Numbered from the stretch's first letter, positions 17,691-27,404 are shown. The stretch is 64,000 nucleotides of DNA from Desulfocapsa sp. (GCA_030145625.1 JAQYVF010000014.1:1-64000); one strand, 5' to 3'. The notes: generated by a model from the sequence alone, not told the origin. Made by a program: numbers and translations.

Positions 17691-17963
17691 CTAATTCACA
17701 GTTTCAGCCAGCTGCTTTCCAACTTTAAATTTAACGACTTTCTTGGCAGGAATTTTTATCTCTTTGCCGGTCTGCGGATTGCGTCCGGTACGGGCTGATC
17801 TTTCTGATAGGGAAAATGTACCAAAGCCGATCAGGGTCAGCTTGTCTCCTTTTTTTGTGGTGTCTGTCACTGCATCCATAAAGGCCTGTAAAGCGTTTGC
17901 AGCCTCATTTTTGTTGATGTCTGCAGATTCTGCGATTTGGGAGATGAGTTCGGATTTGGTCAT
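17691..17963 (-). CDS. HU family DNA-binding protein
   Basis: A 90-residue histone-like protein of standard length: MTKSELISQIAES at the N-terminus, LTLIGFGTFSLSERSARTGRNPQTG across the DNA-binding arm, and KVVKFKVGKQLAE at the end. It binds and bends DNA as a dimer. It is monocistronic, with its own upstream gap. A 7-bp hairpin (CCTGGGA at 17651 pairing with TCCCAGG at 17671) lies just downstream but lacks a clear U-run. A typical HU rather than IHF judging from length and the absence of IHF-specific residues, with moderate certainty. Confidence 0.95.
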   Translation of the reverse strand: MTKSELISQIAESADINKNEAANALQAFMDAVTDTTKKGDKLTLIGFGTFSLSERSARTGRNPQTGKEIKIPAKKVVKFKVGKQLAETVN

Positions 17964-18008
17964 GGGGTTTGATTCCTTGTGTTAAATTTTGAATGTATTG
18001 TTATCACA

Positions 18009-20408
18009 CTAGTTGTCTGGGCTGATGTTTTTGTCAAAAGGTTCACGGGAACTGGCCTCGTAATAGTAACGATTCAGGTCAAAGAGCCCTGACTGAACCG
18101 GTTGATCCGTATTAAATCGGGCCTGGAACCAATCGTAATACTCCCAGAAATTTGTATTGGCCCGATTGATGCCGTACTTTTCAATCAGTTGGTCGGCTGC
18201 TTCTTCATTAAGTGTGGCCAGATTGGAAAGAAGATCGAAAAAGTCCGGCAGGTCGTCCTGTTGAATATCGAGGAAGTAGTTGGGGTAGGAACCATGGAAT
18301 CCGGCGATAAAGTCGGCCTTGTCTTTTTCAGGGTTCAGTGTAGATTCCTCTTTGAACAGGAAGGCCACGTTGTCATGCCAGCGGTTGATGATCAGTGAGA
18401 CGACAGCATCAGTTCCGTCGTTTTTGCGAATGCGGATATAGACTATATTGGCATTGAAATCATTGACCAGAGAGAAAAATTCGGTCCCGGGTTGAGATAC
18501 GGAGCGGAAGGCCTGTAGATAATCAGCCATGGTTTCGTATTTATCCGGCAGGGGCGGATAATCAGTACCTTCCGGCAGGTAGTTGACCGGGTCAAAGCTG
18601 ATGCCGGTCTCGGGCAGGATGTGATTGTTGACAAGGTTTTCTATGAATTCCTGTTTCGGATTGTCTGTCTTAAAAACAATTTTACCCGGGATCCCTGCAT
18701 CATAGTAGATGATATCTTTGGGATTGATCCCCAGATACCAGGATTCAATCATGGGCCTGCGCTTTTCGGCGGGCATGAAGCCGAGAAAATAGCTTTCCCC
18801 CTCTTCTCGCAGACCATCCATATAGAGACGAACGGACAGCTGGTGGCCCAGGGTGCCATATACATCAAAGCCAGCGACCAGGGCATAGTAGATCCGCTCG
18901 AGTTGTGGATAATCCATCAGCCACATGGTGCGTGGCAGACCACCGAGGACACCCTTGTGTACTGAGGCACTGTCAAAGTGGCGATAGACGGTGAGCAATG
19001 GGGCGTCTGCTGCGCTGTTGCCCTTCCAGATGGCATCATAGCCTTGGCCCTGGTAGTTGTGGGACATGTAATATTCCTGCCTCGCCTTGTAATAAGTGTT
19101 GATTGCCTCTTCATACTTGCTGCTGAACAGGTCGATCACTCGAAAACTACTGCCCATTTCAATGGGCATGATCAGGTTATCCTTTTGGAGTTTAAGAAAT
19201 GCAGGGTGAAGGACACTCAGATCGTGATCCGGATCCTGGAACATGACCCAGAAGTGATCCTGGATGACGTTTAAGGCGACTTGTCCTCGGCAGACCGGTC
19301 CGCGGATAAAGGTCATGATTATGTAGTGAGAATTGTCCAGGAGAAACTGATATCGGGAGCGTGGCGGGATCTGTTCAAAGGAGACAAATGGATTGGCACT
19401 GTCTGTTGGGTCATAGCCTACCAGATGGGGGGGCTGCAGCCACTCAGGCTTGATGAACAACTCCTTGAAGCGGTTGAGTTTGGCATCATCAAAGTCAAAG
19501 ACCATGTGGGTCTTGTGGACAATGGTGGAGTGGATCTTACGAAAGCGATAGTAGAAGGTCTCCACTCCGGGAGCATCATAGGGGCGAACGGTGTCGATGA
19601 GATCAACAGGGCTGCCTGGTGGGGTCTTGGAGCGCAGCAGTTCGTAAAATTCGTTGGTGTCTGTGCCGAACTTGATATGGGCCAGGAAGAGATGCTCGTA
19701 GAGGTAACGGGCCGTCATGGCGTATTTGGGGTTCTGGTTGTTGAGAAAACTCTCCCACTTCTCGATCTCCAGGGCATCTGGGGCCATGGGCGTGGTCAGT
19801 TTTTCCTGCTCGGCAGCAGTTGGCCCTTTGGCACCCTGGGCCAGCCAGCCGGCGATCAACTCAAACTCATCTTGTTTTAAGGGGGGGAAGCCAAAGGGCA
19901 TGCCGCGATTGGGGTGTTTGGATAAATAGCCGTCCAGTTCGATACTGGTGGCAGAGCAGGTCAAATCGTCAGCTTCAGAACGATATTCCCCTGTGCTCTC
20001 CGGATTTTTCATCTTGTGAGAGAGAATCTGGAGCATGAGGGAGTTGTTCAGTCCATCAGGGGCCGTGGATTCAGTGACCGTGTGAAAGTCCTTCTTGCGC
20101 CACTCCTCAGTGGAGTGGGCATCGACAAACAGGCGGGTGGGGTCCATGGTGGTCAAGCGGGTGGCGCTATAGACTGCCTTTTTACTGCCACCCCGATCAA
20201 CACCTTCGTATGAGTTCAGCTTGAGCTGGCATGGTGAGTTGTAGCAGGAGTGGCAGACGGCACAGCGTTTATCCAGGATCGGTTTGATTTCATGCAGGTA
20301 GTTGACCGGGCGAGTAGGGATCTGCACCGGAATGGGTTCCGGGGCTTTTTTGGCACAGCCGGCAAAAACCAGAATAAGCAAGAGAAGGGGTAGCGTTAGA
20401 TTTTTCAT
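18009..20408 (-). CDS. cti: Fatty acid cis/trans isomerase (Cti), haem-motif lipoprotein
   Basis: A 799-residue protein of the Cti family, which converts cis-unsaturated membrane fatty acyl chains to trans without shifting the bond and so quickly lowers membrane fluidity under solvent or heat stress. A lipobox LVFAGC18 indicates a lipoprotein. A cytochrome-c haem motif C49-A-V-C52-H53 follows at once, as in Pseudomonas Cti. Further family landmarks are PNRGMPFGFPPL, FIRGPVCRGQVALNVIQDHFWV and GMPRTMWLMDYPQLERIYYALVAGFDVYG-like text near residue 495. The length matches the family. It is alone between HU and the deacetylase. Its presence in a probable anaerobe is unusual in my knowledge but not excluded. 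Confidence 0.9.
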   Translation of the reverse strand: MKNLTLPLLLLILVFAGCAKKAPEPIPVQIPTRPVNYLHEIKPILDKRCAVCHSCYNSPCQLKLNSYEGVDRGGSKKAVYSATRLTTMDPTRLFVDAHSTEEWRKKDFHTVTESTAPDGLNNSLMLQILSHKMKNPESTGEYRSEADDLTCSATSIELDGYLSKHPNRGMPFGFPPLKQDEFELIAGWLAQGAKGPTAAEQEKLTTPMAPDALEIEKWESFLNNQNPKYAMTARYLYEHLFLAHIKFGTDTNEFYELLRSKTPPGSPVDLIDTVRPYDAPGVETFYYRFRKIHSTIVHKTHMVFDFDDAKLNRFKELFIKPEWLQPPHLVGYDPTDSANPFVSFEQIPPRSRYQFLLDNSHYIIMTFIRGPVCRGQVALNVIQDHFWVMFQDPDHDLSVLHPAFLKLQKDNLIMPIEMGSSFRVIDLFSSKYEEAINTYYKARQEYYMSHNYQGQGYDAIWKGNSAADAPLLTVYRHFDSASVHKGVLGGLPRTMWLMDYPQLERIYYALVAGFDVYGTLGHQLSVRLYMDGLREEGESYFLGFMPAEKRRPMIESWYLGINPKDIIYYDAGIPGKIVFKTDNPKQEFIENLVNNHILPETGISFDPVNYLPEGTDYPPLPDKYETMADYLQAFRSVSQPGTEFFSLVNDFNANIVYIRIRKNDGTDAVVSLIINRWHDNVAFLFKEESTLNPEKDKADFIAGFHGSYPNYFLDIQQDDLPDFFDLLSNLATLNEEAADQLIEKYGINRANTNFWEYYDWFQARFNTDQPVQSGLFDLNRYYYEASSREPFDKNISPDN

Positions 20409-20479
20409 AGTGTTCTTTGTTGAGGTTTTTTGCCCTCACGACTGAGGAGTGACAGGCTCTGTTGGTCTGCTGTTTTGCT

Positions 20480-21544
20480 TTATTTCTTCATCTCTGGCCG
20501 AATCCATTGGTGGCTGTACCAGAAGTAACGACTGCTTTTTGTATCCGGGGCAGTACAGTTGTATCGTGATCGGCCTTGAGGGAGTTCGTTTCTAGTCTGG
20601 ATCTTGAAGCGTTTTCCAGGTTCCAGCCACTGGATTTCCAGCTTCTTGTCGTTAAGGTAGCATGTTAACTGGCCAAGGTTGGCACTGGATGGTGCCAGGG
20701 TGACTGTCAGTTGTGGGCATTTTTCTGATGTCACTGGGTTGAGCGGTTGCTGTTCTACTACCGGCATGGCCAGAGAAAGGGCCTTTGTCCGAAATGCATT
20801 CATCTCGGCATACGCCTCTGCCACAGGGAAGCGGGGCAGGGCGCGTCTGTTGTTCAGCGAACTCACCCCACCTGAATTTTGGCCAAATCCAGTATATCCA
20901 AGGCTCTCAACAATGTCCATGAGTTCAAGGTTGTATTCGCCATAGGGGTAGGCAAAAAGAAGAGGGGCCTGGCCAAGTTGTTCCTGCAGTCGCATTTGGG
21001 CACCTGAGATCTCACTGGTCATTCGTTCTTTCCATGTCTCTAACGACTCCCCTGCTTTTTTCCTCACCAGGTAGTCATGGCTTTGGCCGTGGTTGGCAAA
21101 AATTGCCCCATTTTTCTGCATCTCCTGCATCTGCTGCCAGCTCATATAGGCTGGAATTTTCTGATCAACCACACCAGTTGCCACAAAGACCGTGAAGGGA
21201 TACCCCTTGGCCTTGAGACGGGGGTAGGCCTCTTTATATACTGAGAGATAGGCGTCATCTATGGTGATAGCTATGGTCTTATCAGGGAGTGGCTTGTTGT
21301 GTTTCAGGGCCTTGACAATTTCTTTCAGAGGAAGGACGGAAAAGCTATTTTTCTCAAAGAACTCAAGCTGCTCCTGAAACTGTTTAAGGCCTATGTTGGA
21401 GCTGGGATAGCGTGATTCGCCGAAACGGTGATACATGAAGATTACTGCCTGTGCTCCTTCCTGTTTGGCCAGGGCCGTCGGAGCAGGCAGCAAGGGGGAA
21501 AACAGGATCAAGAACCATAGAACAATGAGAGTTTGCATAATCAA
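20480..21544 (-). CDS. Secreted polysaccharide deacetylase (NodB domain) with C-terminal extension
   Basis: A 354-residue exported protein: signal peptide about 5-26, then a NodB/CE4 domain with the opening VIFMYHRFG, the metal and catalytic motif AITIDDAYLS, ANHGQSHDYL with the paired histidines, and FAYPYGEYN. About 90 residues follow that look like a small beta domain (QLTVTLAPSSANLGQL, WLEPGKRFKIQTRNELPQG). CE4 enzymes deacetylate N-acetylglucosamine polymers. It is divergent from pgaABCD, which encodes its own deacetylase PgaB, so it may work on the same polymer or on peptidoglycan. The intergenic region of 343 bp separates the two transcripts. Confidence 0.87.
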   Translation of the reverse strand: MIMQTLIVLWFLILFSPLLPAPTALAKQEGAQAVIFMYHRFGESRYPSSNIGLKQFQEQLEFFEKNSFSVLPLKEIVKALKHNKPLPDKTIAITIDDAYLSVYKEAYPRLKAKGYPFTVFVATGVVDQKIPAYMSWQQMQEMQKNGAIFANHGQSHDYLVRKKAGESLETWKERMTSEISGAQMRLQEQLGQAPLLFAYPYGEYNLELMDIVESLGYTGFGQNSGGVSSLNNRRALPRFPVAEAYAEMNAFRTKALSLAMPVVEQQPLNPVTSEKCPQLTVTLAPSSANLGQLTCYLNDKKLEIQWLEPGKRFKIQTRNELPQGRSRYNCTAPDTKSSRYFWYSHQWIRPEMKK

Positions 21545-21589
21545 TAGGTTGTTTGATTACCTTCCTGAGCATTTTTCTGCTTTTTTTTC

Positions 21590-21679
21590 TTACAGATTTT
21601 TGTTTTTCGGTTTCCCAAAAGCAAGCGTCGCTGGAATGATAAAAGCGAAAAGAAGCAAAACTATAAAGAGTTTCTTCAT
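21590..21679 (-). CDS. Possible small secreted peptide (29 residues)
   Basis: A minus-strand reading frame starting at the ATG 21679-21677 and ending TAA at 21592-21590. It encodes MKKLFIVLLLFAFIIPATLA followed by FGKPKNKNL, that is, a complete Sec signal peptide with a nine-residue basic tail. AGAGGA lies about 10 bases upstream of the ATG. It sits 45 bp upstream of, and in the same direction as, the deacetylase gene. No homologue is recognised. A signal-peptide-like frame of this length could arise by chance, so this is tentative. Confidence 0.35.
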   Translation of the reverse strand: MKKLFIVLLLFAFIIPATLAFGKPKNKNL

Positions 21680-21887
21680 ATGAGGCTATTCCTCTGGATA
21701 TTCAGGATTATTCAAAAAAACTTATTTATTATATCAGATATTCAGATCCATACAAGCCGATATGGATATTTTGTGTCACAGTTTGTTGCTAGGGCAAACG
21801 TAATAATTTGTATTAAGCAATTGAAAAAGTATAAGCTCATGAGAGATTCTCAAAAAATATAATTTATTTCTATTTCTCACTTGCGTA

Positions 21888-24800
21888 ATGAAATTTTATT
21901 TACCCTTCATTGTTGCCCTGCAACTGGTCGTCTTGTTTCCCTCTAACAGTTACGGGCTGCGTCTTTATACTCAGGATGATTATCAGGATGCCCGGGATAA
22001 GGCTGTGCGGACAGCCCGAGAGGGCGATTATAAGAGTGCGCTGGTCAGTCTCGGCCGACTTTTAGAACTTGAACCAGATAATCACGGTGCGCTCAATGAC
22101 TATATCACTATCCTGATATGGGATGAGCAATATAAAAAGGCATTGGTGTTTGTACCGAAACTGGATTTACACGAATTACCGGAATATGTTCTTCGTTCAT
22201 TAATCATTGCTGCTGACAAGGAAGATCAGTCAGGTATCTCTGACAGACTGGTTGCAGCATACTTCAGTCGTTATCCGGTTGTGCCGGAGAATACCCCTGA
22301 AGGGATTGAGGGGAAGAGTGCCTATGAGATGGCTCAGCTTACCTTTCGGGTTGGGATGCCTTTGACCTCGCTGAGTATTTTGAAGGTTCTCAATGAAACA
22401 GATCCTCAGAACCAGAAGATCCTGGCAGAGTATATTGCAGTTCTCAGTATGGAGAAACAGTATAAAAAGGCATTGGATCTTTTGCCGCAGCTTGACCTCC
22501 TCACTGCACCGGAATTTGCCTTTGCTGCCTTGATTAAAAGTGCCAGGAAGCTTGGCCGGGTTGAGGTGGAAGCTAAACTGCTCGAACACCTTCCCGGTAC
22601 AAGTTATGCATTACGTCACTATGCACAGGAAGGCTATGGGGCGGTTACTAAAGAAAATCATGAAACGAGCTTGCAGAGTCTTGCAAGGTTGTTGCAGCTT
22701 GAACCGGACAATCACGTTGCATTCAATGAGTATATCACTCTCCTGATCTTGGATAAACAATTTAACAGGGCCCTGGAGCTTCTTCCTCGGCTCGATCTGT
22801 ATAAGACACCGGAATATGTCTTACGTTCTTTGATTATTGCCGCCGAAAGAGAAAAGCGGGAGGATATATCGGAAAAACTGATAGCAATATACTTTAATCG
22901 CTATCCGGTGGTTCCGGCCAATACCCCTGAGCAGATCAAGGGCAAGACTGCCCGTGAGCTTGTACGTGATTTGAATCGACGCACTATGCCTCAAACCTCT
23001 AGGGAGATTTTAAAATTTCTTTATAAAAAAGATTCTCAGAATCAGGCGGTTCTGGCAGATTATATAGCTGCTCTCAGCAAGAACCGGCAGCATGAAGAGG
23101 CCTTGGCGCTTTTGACACAACTGGATCTTTCCAGTGCACCGGAATTTGCTTTTGATGCGCTTATTGAGAGTGCGGAGCAACTGGGAAAACCAGAAATTGA
23201 AGCAAAAATACTAGCCATCTATCGGCAACGTTTTTCAGCCCCTTCCGGTACAGCAAATCCTGTTGTTCCGGTTCCCGGTCAAGAAATAATCCATAAAAGC
23301 AAGAAAGTAACACCTCAGAATAGTTCTAAAACAAAGCAGCCAGCAGTTACTTCTTCTTACGAAGCTCGTATCAATCAGGCTCAGCGGTATCTTCGGGAAC
23401 AGGACTATGAAAAAGCCGAAGCGATCGTTTTGCCTATGTATTATGCCGGTGTAAAAGATACATCCCTGCTCAACACCTTGAGTCAACTTTTTGATGTGCA
23501 AAAGAAATATATGGAGGCTGCATATGTCTACCAGCAGCTTCTTGAGCTTGAACCAGGCAATGGTGGTGTGCGACGTCTTCTTGTACTTAACCTGTTTTAT
23601 GCCGGGGCTCCCTTTCGTGCCTTAGCATTTTTGCACAAAAAACCATCGCTGCTCAGTACGACTGAAACCAATAAAATTTTCATTGATACTCTTGCCTTTG
23701 GTCTGCGCTGGAGCCAATATACCCAGCCTCCAGGCACAAATCGTATGGATGAGTTGGATAAAATTCTGATAGAAATTGAACGCTCGATCCAGAAGATGCA
23801 GGAGCAGGATGACAACTATAATCTCACTCGTCTGCAAATGGATTACATCGTTGCGCTCCGAGAAAGAGGGCGAAGTGAAGAGGTGATTGGACAGTATAAT
23901 GTGTTGCTTTCGCAAGGTAAAACTGTTCCCGATTATGTCCTTCGTGAGGTGGCCAGTGCCTATCTTGACCAACAGCAACCTGAACATGGCAGAGATCTTT
24001 ATCTGCAGCTCCTTAAAAAAGATCCACACAGCTTTGAGCTGAAACAGGCCCTCTTCTATGCCTATTTTGATAATGGAGAGTATCAAAAGGGACTGGATTT
24101 GGTTCGCGAACTGGAAACAGCCACCCCGGTGTGGCGAAAAGATCACTCCGGTGACATCGTTAAAGACAACAATGAGAAACTGCAGGCCTCCATTTTGATG
24201 GCAAATGGGCTTGCCTACAGTGATGATCTGGTGGCAGCCCAGGGGCATTATAAAAAAATGGTCGCCATTGCCCCTTATAACCCGGAGCTGCGTGACAATC
24301 TGGCAATGGTTTACCGCTGGCGAGGTTGGCCGCAAAAGGCCTATGAGGAAATTGCCATCGGTAAGACCATAGAGCCGGATAATCTCTACCTTGGTATCAG
24401 TAATGGTAGAACATTAATGGAACTCTATCGTTTTCGGGAGGCAGAAGAACAGCTTGCCCGGGTCTATAAACAGGCACCGGAAAATAGACAGGTACAAAGA
24501 TTTCAGCAAGAGTATCACTTGCGAGATAAAAGAGAGTTTCTTATCTGGGTGGACAGTGGTAACTCAGACGCAGATGCAAGTGATCAGGGCAGTTCGGATT
24601 TCACTGTTGAATCCTATTTGTATGATAAATTTTACCACTACAACTTTCGTCCCTTTGTCCATCAATACTTTACCAAATCAGATTTTACGGAAGGAACCGG
24701 ACGGTATGAACGGATTGGTGTCGGCACGGAATATAAACGAAATCGCAATTCTTTTGGCGTTGAGCTGAACAGCAGTTATTCCGGCAGTAGTGATGCAGGT

Positions 24801-25403
24801 TTTTCCTTTCACAGTGAACATGATCTGACTGATCAGCTGCATTTGAGTCTCGGCTATGATTCTTTCAGCACAAACATTCCTGTCCGGGCCTATTTTCATG
24901 ATATTCGCGGGCCCGGTTACAAGGTCGGCGCAGCGTATCGACTGCATGAATCCACCGTTTTTGCAGCCAATTACGAGTACTTGGATTTTTCAGATAGCAA
25001 TGAGCGCAATAGTTGGTCCGTGTCCATGCAGCAGCGGATAATGAATCTGCCCAGGTTTAAGATGATCCTGGTTCCCTCGTTCTATCAATCGATAAACAGC
25101 CAAATTGACGCCCCTTACTTTAATCCTGAAGAGGATCAATCTGTGAATCTCAGTATTCAAAATGAGTGGCTCACCTATCAGCACTACGACAAATCATTCA
25201 AGCAGATTCTGGAAGTCAGCGTTGGCCGCTATTATCAGAAAAATTATGGCACAGATTCAATAGCTGCACTGGTTTATCAACATCAATGGGTCATTGATAA
25301 GCACCTGAATTTTAACTACGGTGTTAAATTGAGTCACAATTACTACGATGGAGAAAAAGAGAAACGACTGGCCGGTTTTGCGTCTTTGGGTTGGATCTTT
25401 TAA
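21888..25403 (+). CDS. pgaA: Poly-beta-1,6-N-acetylglucosamine export porin PgaA, enlarged
   Basis: A 1171-residue outer-membrane exporter, against about 807 in E. coli. After a signal peptide (1-23), residues about 24-240 and 242-455 are a tandem internal duplication with a period near 218 residues. Both copies share a start like LRLYTQ/LRHYAQ, LLELEPDNHGALNDYI/LLQLEPDNHVAFNEYI, PEYVLRSLIIAA, YPVVPxNTPE and SAPEFAF. More TPR units follow (about 490-870), with EPGNGGVRRLLVLNLFYAGA and APYNPELRDNLAMVYRWRGWPQKA typical of PgaA. From about residue 880 to the end lies the outer-membrane beta-barrel. It is the first gene of pgaABCD. The TPRs are expected to bind deacetylated polymer in the periplasm. 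Confidence 0.93.
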   Translation: MKFYLPFIVALQLVVLFPSNSYGLRLYTQDDYQDARDKAVRTAREGDYKSALVSLGRLLELEPDNHGALNDYITILIWDEQYKKALVFVPKLDLHELPEYVLRSLIIAADKEDQSGISDRLVAAYFSRYPVVPENTPEGIEGKSAYEMAQLTFRVGMPLTSLSILKVLNETDPQNQKILAEYIAVLSMEKQYKKALDLLPQLDLLTAPEFAFAALIKSARKLGRVEVEAKLLEHLPGTSYALRHYAQEGYGAVTKENHETSLQSLARLLQLEPDNHVAFNEYITLLILDKQFNRALELLPRLDLYKTPEYVLRSLIIAAEREKREDISEKLIAIYFNRYPVVPANTPEQIKGKTARELVRDLNRRTMPQTSREILKFLYKKDSQNQAVLADYIAALSKNRQHEEALALLTQLDLSSAPEFAFDALIESAEQLGKPEIEAKILAIYRQRFSAPSGTANPVVPVPGQEIIHKSKKVTPQNSSKTKQPAVTSSYEARINQAQRYLREQDYEKAEAIVLPMYYAGVKDTSLLNTLSQLFDVQKKYMEAAYVYQQLLELEPGNGGVRRLLVLNLFYAGAPFRALAFLHKKPSLLSTTETNKIFIDTLAFGLRWSQYTQPPGTNRMDELDKILIEIERSIQKMQEQDDNYNLTRLQMDYIVALRERGRSEEVIGQYNVLLSQGKTVPDYVLREVASAYLDQQQPEHGRDLYLQLLKKDPHSFELKQALFYAYFDNGEYQKGLDLVRELETATPVWRKDHSGDIVKDNNEKLQASILMANGLAYSDDLVAAQGHYKKMVAIAPYNPELRDNLAMVYRWRGWPQKAYEEIAIGKTIEPDNLYLGISNGRTLMELYRFREAEEQLARVYKQAPENRQVQRFQQEYHLRDKREFLIWVDSGNSDADASDQGSSDFTVESYLYDKFYHYNFRPFVHQYFTKSDFTEGTGRYERIGVGTEYKRNRNSFGVELNSSYSGSSDAGFSFHSEHDLTDQLHLSLGYDSFSTNIPVRAYFHDIRGPGYKVGAAYRLHESTVFAANYEYLDFSDSNERNSWSVSMQQRIMNLPRFKMILVPSFYQSINSQIDAPYFNPEEDQSVNLSIQNEWLTYQHYDKSFKQILEVSVGRYYQKNYGTDSIAALVYQHQWVIDKHLNFNYGVKLSHNYYDGEKEKRLAGFASLGWIF

Positions 25404-25425
25404 CAGTTGAACCCTCTCTCTGAAT

Positions 25426-27399
25426 ATGCTCATGATTAAAACACTTTTCATCCTTATTATCTGTTTCCTGCCTCAGTGTGCCTTTGGTTCGAGTGATTTT
25501 ACAGCCATCTGCTACCATGATGTGAAATCCATTGATCAGGGTGATCTGGATCCGGATCAATATGCTTTGAGTCCTGAGAACCTGTTGGCCCAATTTGAGT
25601 GGCTTAAGGTCAACGGTTTTCAACCAGTCAGTGTTGATGATCTGCTCCAGGCGCAAAAGGGTGTCAAGCCATTACCGAAAAAGGCAGTGCTGCTGACCTT
25701 TGATGATGGATACCTGAGCTTTTACACTAAGGTTTATCCGCTCTTGCGTCTCTATAACTACCCTGCGATATTTGCCATAGTTGGCAGTTGGCTCGATGTT
25801 GCAGAGGGAAAATATGTACAGTATGGCAATAAAAAAATAGCAGGCAGCTATTTTCTGACCTGGCGGCAACTCAAGGAGATGCAGGATTCCGGATTGGTTG
25901 AAGTTGCTTCCCATAGCTATGCTTTGCATGTCGGTATCCAGGGCAACCCGCAGGGAAACAAACAACCGGCGGCTGTCACCAGGCACTATGTGAAATCAGG
26001 TGGATATGAGACGGATAAGGAGTATCTGGCCCGTATCCGGGTTGATCTGGCCAGGAATTCTGCCCTTATCGAAGAACGTATTGGTAAACGGCCACGCATT
26101 ATTGTCTGGCCCTATGGTGCTTACAGCAAAGAAACAGTTAAGCTTGCCGCTTCTCTGGGCTTATCTGTCAATCTTACACTGGAGGAAAATCTGACCAATG
26201 ACATCGATGACCTGACACGGATTCATCGTGAACTCATCATCGCCAATCCACCGCTTAGTGATTTTTCCTATATGCTCAATAGCATTGAGTCACCGGATCC
26301 AATACGTATGATCCATGTTGATCTCGATTATGTCTATGACCGGGATCCGATTCAGCAAAGTAAAAATCTTGGTCTTCTCCTCGACAGGATAAAGGCGTTT
26401 AACATCAACACGGTCTACCTCCAGGCCTTTGTTGATGGAGATGGAGATGGCAATGTTGATGCGCTTTATTTCCCTAACCGTCATTTACCCATGCGGGCCG
26501 ATCTTTTTAATCGGGTTGCCTGGCAATTGAGGACCAGGGCCGGGGTCGATGTCTACGCCTGGATGCCTGTGCTGGCCTTCGATTTTGGGGAAGAGACCTA
26601 TACCAGGCTGGGAGTGAAGGAGTACAAAAAAGGGCAGGTCCAAAATGCGACTTCTCCCTACAAGCGACTCTCGCCTTTTAATAAAGAGTCTCGAAAAATC
26701 ATTAATGAAATTTATGCGGATCTTGCCAAACATTCCAAATTCTACGGCCTGCTCTTCCATGACGATGCCTATTTCAGTGATTTCGAAGACTTTGGCGATG
26801 GTGCCATGCAGTGGTATGGTTCTCAAGGGATAAAGCAGACTCCTGCTGAGATTCGAGCTGACCCAGCCTTGATTCAGCGTCTGGCAGAGATCAAAACCGA
26901 CTACCTGATAGCCTTCACCAAAGAGCTCAGTGATACCGTTCGTTTCTACCAACCAGACATCAAGACTGCGCGTAACATGTATGCCTTGCCGGTCATGCAG
27001 CCGGAGAGTGAACAGTGGTTTGCTCACAATCTGGAGAAGTTCGTGGAACATTATGATACCACGGCTATCATGGCTATGCCCTACATGGAAAAGGTCAGCA
27101 ATCCGGACAGGTGGCTGGCACAACTGCTGGCAACGGTAAAAAAGAGAATTCCTCCCTTTGCGGCAAACGATCCTGATAAAGCAAATTTCAGTAAAGTTCT
27201 TTTTGAATTACAGGCCATGGACTGGGAGAAAAAGAAGTATCTCAAGGCTGATGTCCTGGCTAGACACATACGATTTCTCCTGGAAAATAATGTGAACAAT
27301 ATAGGATATTACCCTGATGATTTCCTGGGCAACCAGCCTGATCTCGAGACTGTCAAGGCTCATTTCTCACTCCGGACTTTTCCCTTTACCCGTCGATAA
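25426..27399 (+). CDS. pgaB: Poly-beta-1,6-N-acetylglucosamine N-deacetylase PgaB
   Basis: A 657-residue two-domain enzyme. After a signal peptide (about 1-22, cleavage near AFG-SS, with no clear lipobox, unlike E. coli PgaB) comes a CE4 deacetylase domain: TAICYHDV, LLTFDDGYLSFYTKVYP, VASHSYALH and VWPYGAYS. From about residue 285 is the C-terminal glycosidase-like/PNAG-binding domain with MIHVDLDYVYD, INTVYLQAFVDGDGDGNVDALYFPNRHLP and LLFHDDAYFSDFEDF landmarks. It partly deacetylates the polymer in the periplasm so that PgaA can export it. It starts 22 bp after pgaA and ends 5 bp before pgaC. Confidence 0.95.
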   Translation: MLMIKTLFILIICFLPQCAFGSSDFTAICYHDVKSIDQGDLDPDQYALSPENLLAQFEWLKVNGFQPVSVDDLLQAQKGVKPLPKKAVLLTFDDGYLSFYTKVYPLLRLYNYPAIFAIVGSWLDVAEGKYVQYGNKKIAGSYFLTWRQLKEMQDSGLVEVASHSYALHVGIQGNPQGNKQPAAVTRHYVKSGGYETDKEYLARIRVDLARNSALIEERIGKRPRIIVWPYGAYSKETVKLAASLGLSVNLTLEENLTNDIDDLTRIHRELIIANPPLSDFSYMLNSIESPDPIRMIHVDLDYVYDRDPIQQSKNLGLLLDRIKAFNINTVYLQAFVDGDGDGNVDALYFPNRHLPMRADLFNRVAWQLRTRAGVDVYAWMPVLAFDFGEETYTRLGVKEYKKGQVQNATSPYKRLSPFNKESRKIINEIYADLAKHSKFYGLLFHDDAYFSDFEDFGDGAMQWYGSQGIKQTPAEIRADPALIQRLAEIKTDYLIAFTKELSDTVRFYQPDIKTARNMYALPVMQPESEQWFAHNLEKFVEHYDTTAIMAMPYMEKVSNPDRWLAQLLATVKKRIPPFAANDPDKANFSKVLFELQAMDWEKKKYLKADVLARHIRFLLENNVNNIGYYPDDFLGNQPDLETVKAHFSLRTFPFTRR

Positions 27400-27404
27400 T
27401 TCCT

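Noticed and set aside
21780-21810. AGGGCAAAC resembling part of a cyclic-di-GMP (GEMM) riboswitch upstream of pgaA
   Set aside because: The second conserved part with GACGCAAAG and the receptor helices is missing, so it is likely chance.
23622-24335. 237-codon minus-strand frame opposite pgaA
   Set aside because: Shadow of PgaA TPR coding; no domain or ribosome-binding site.
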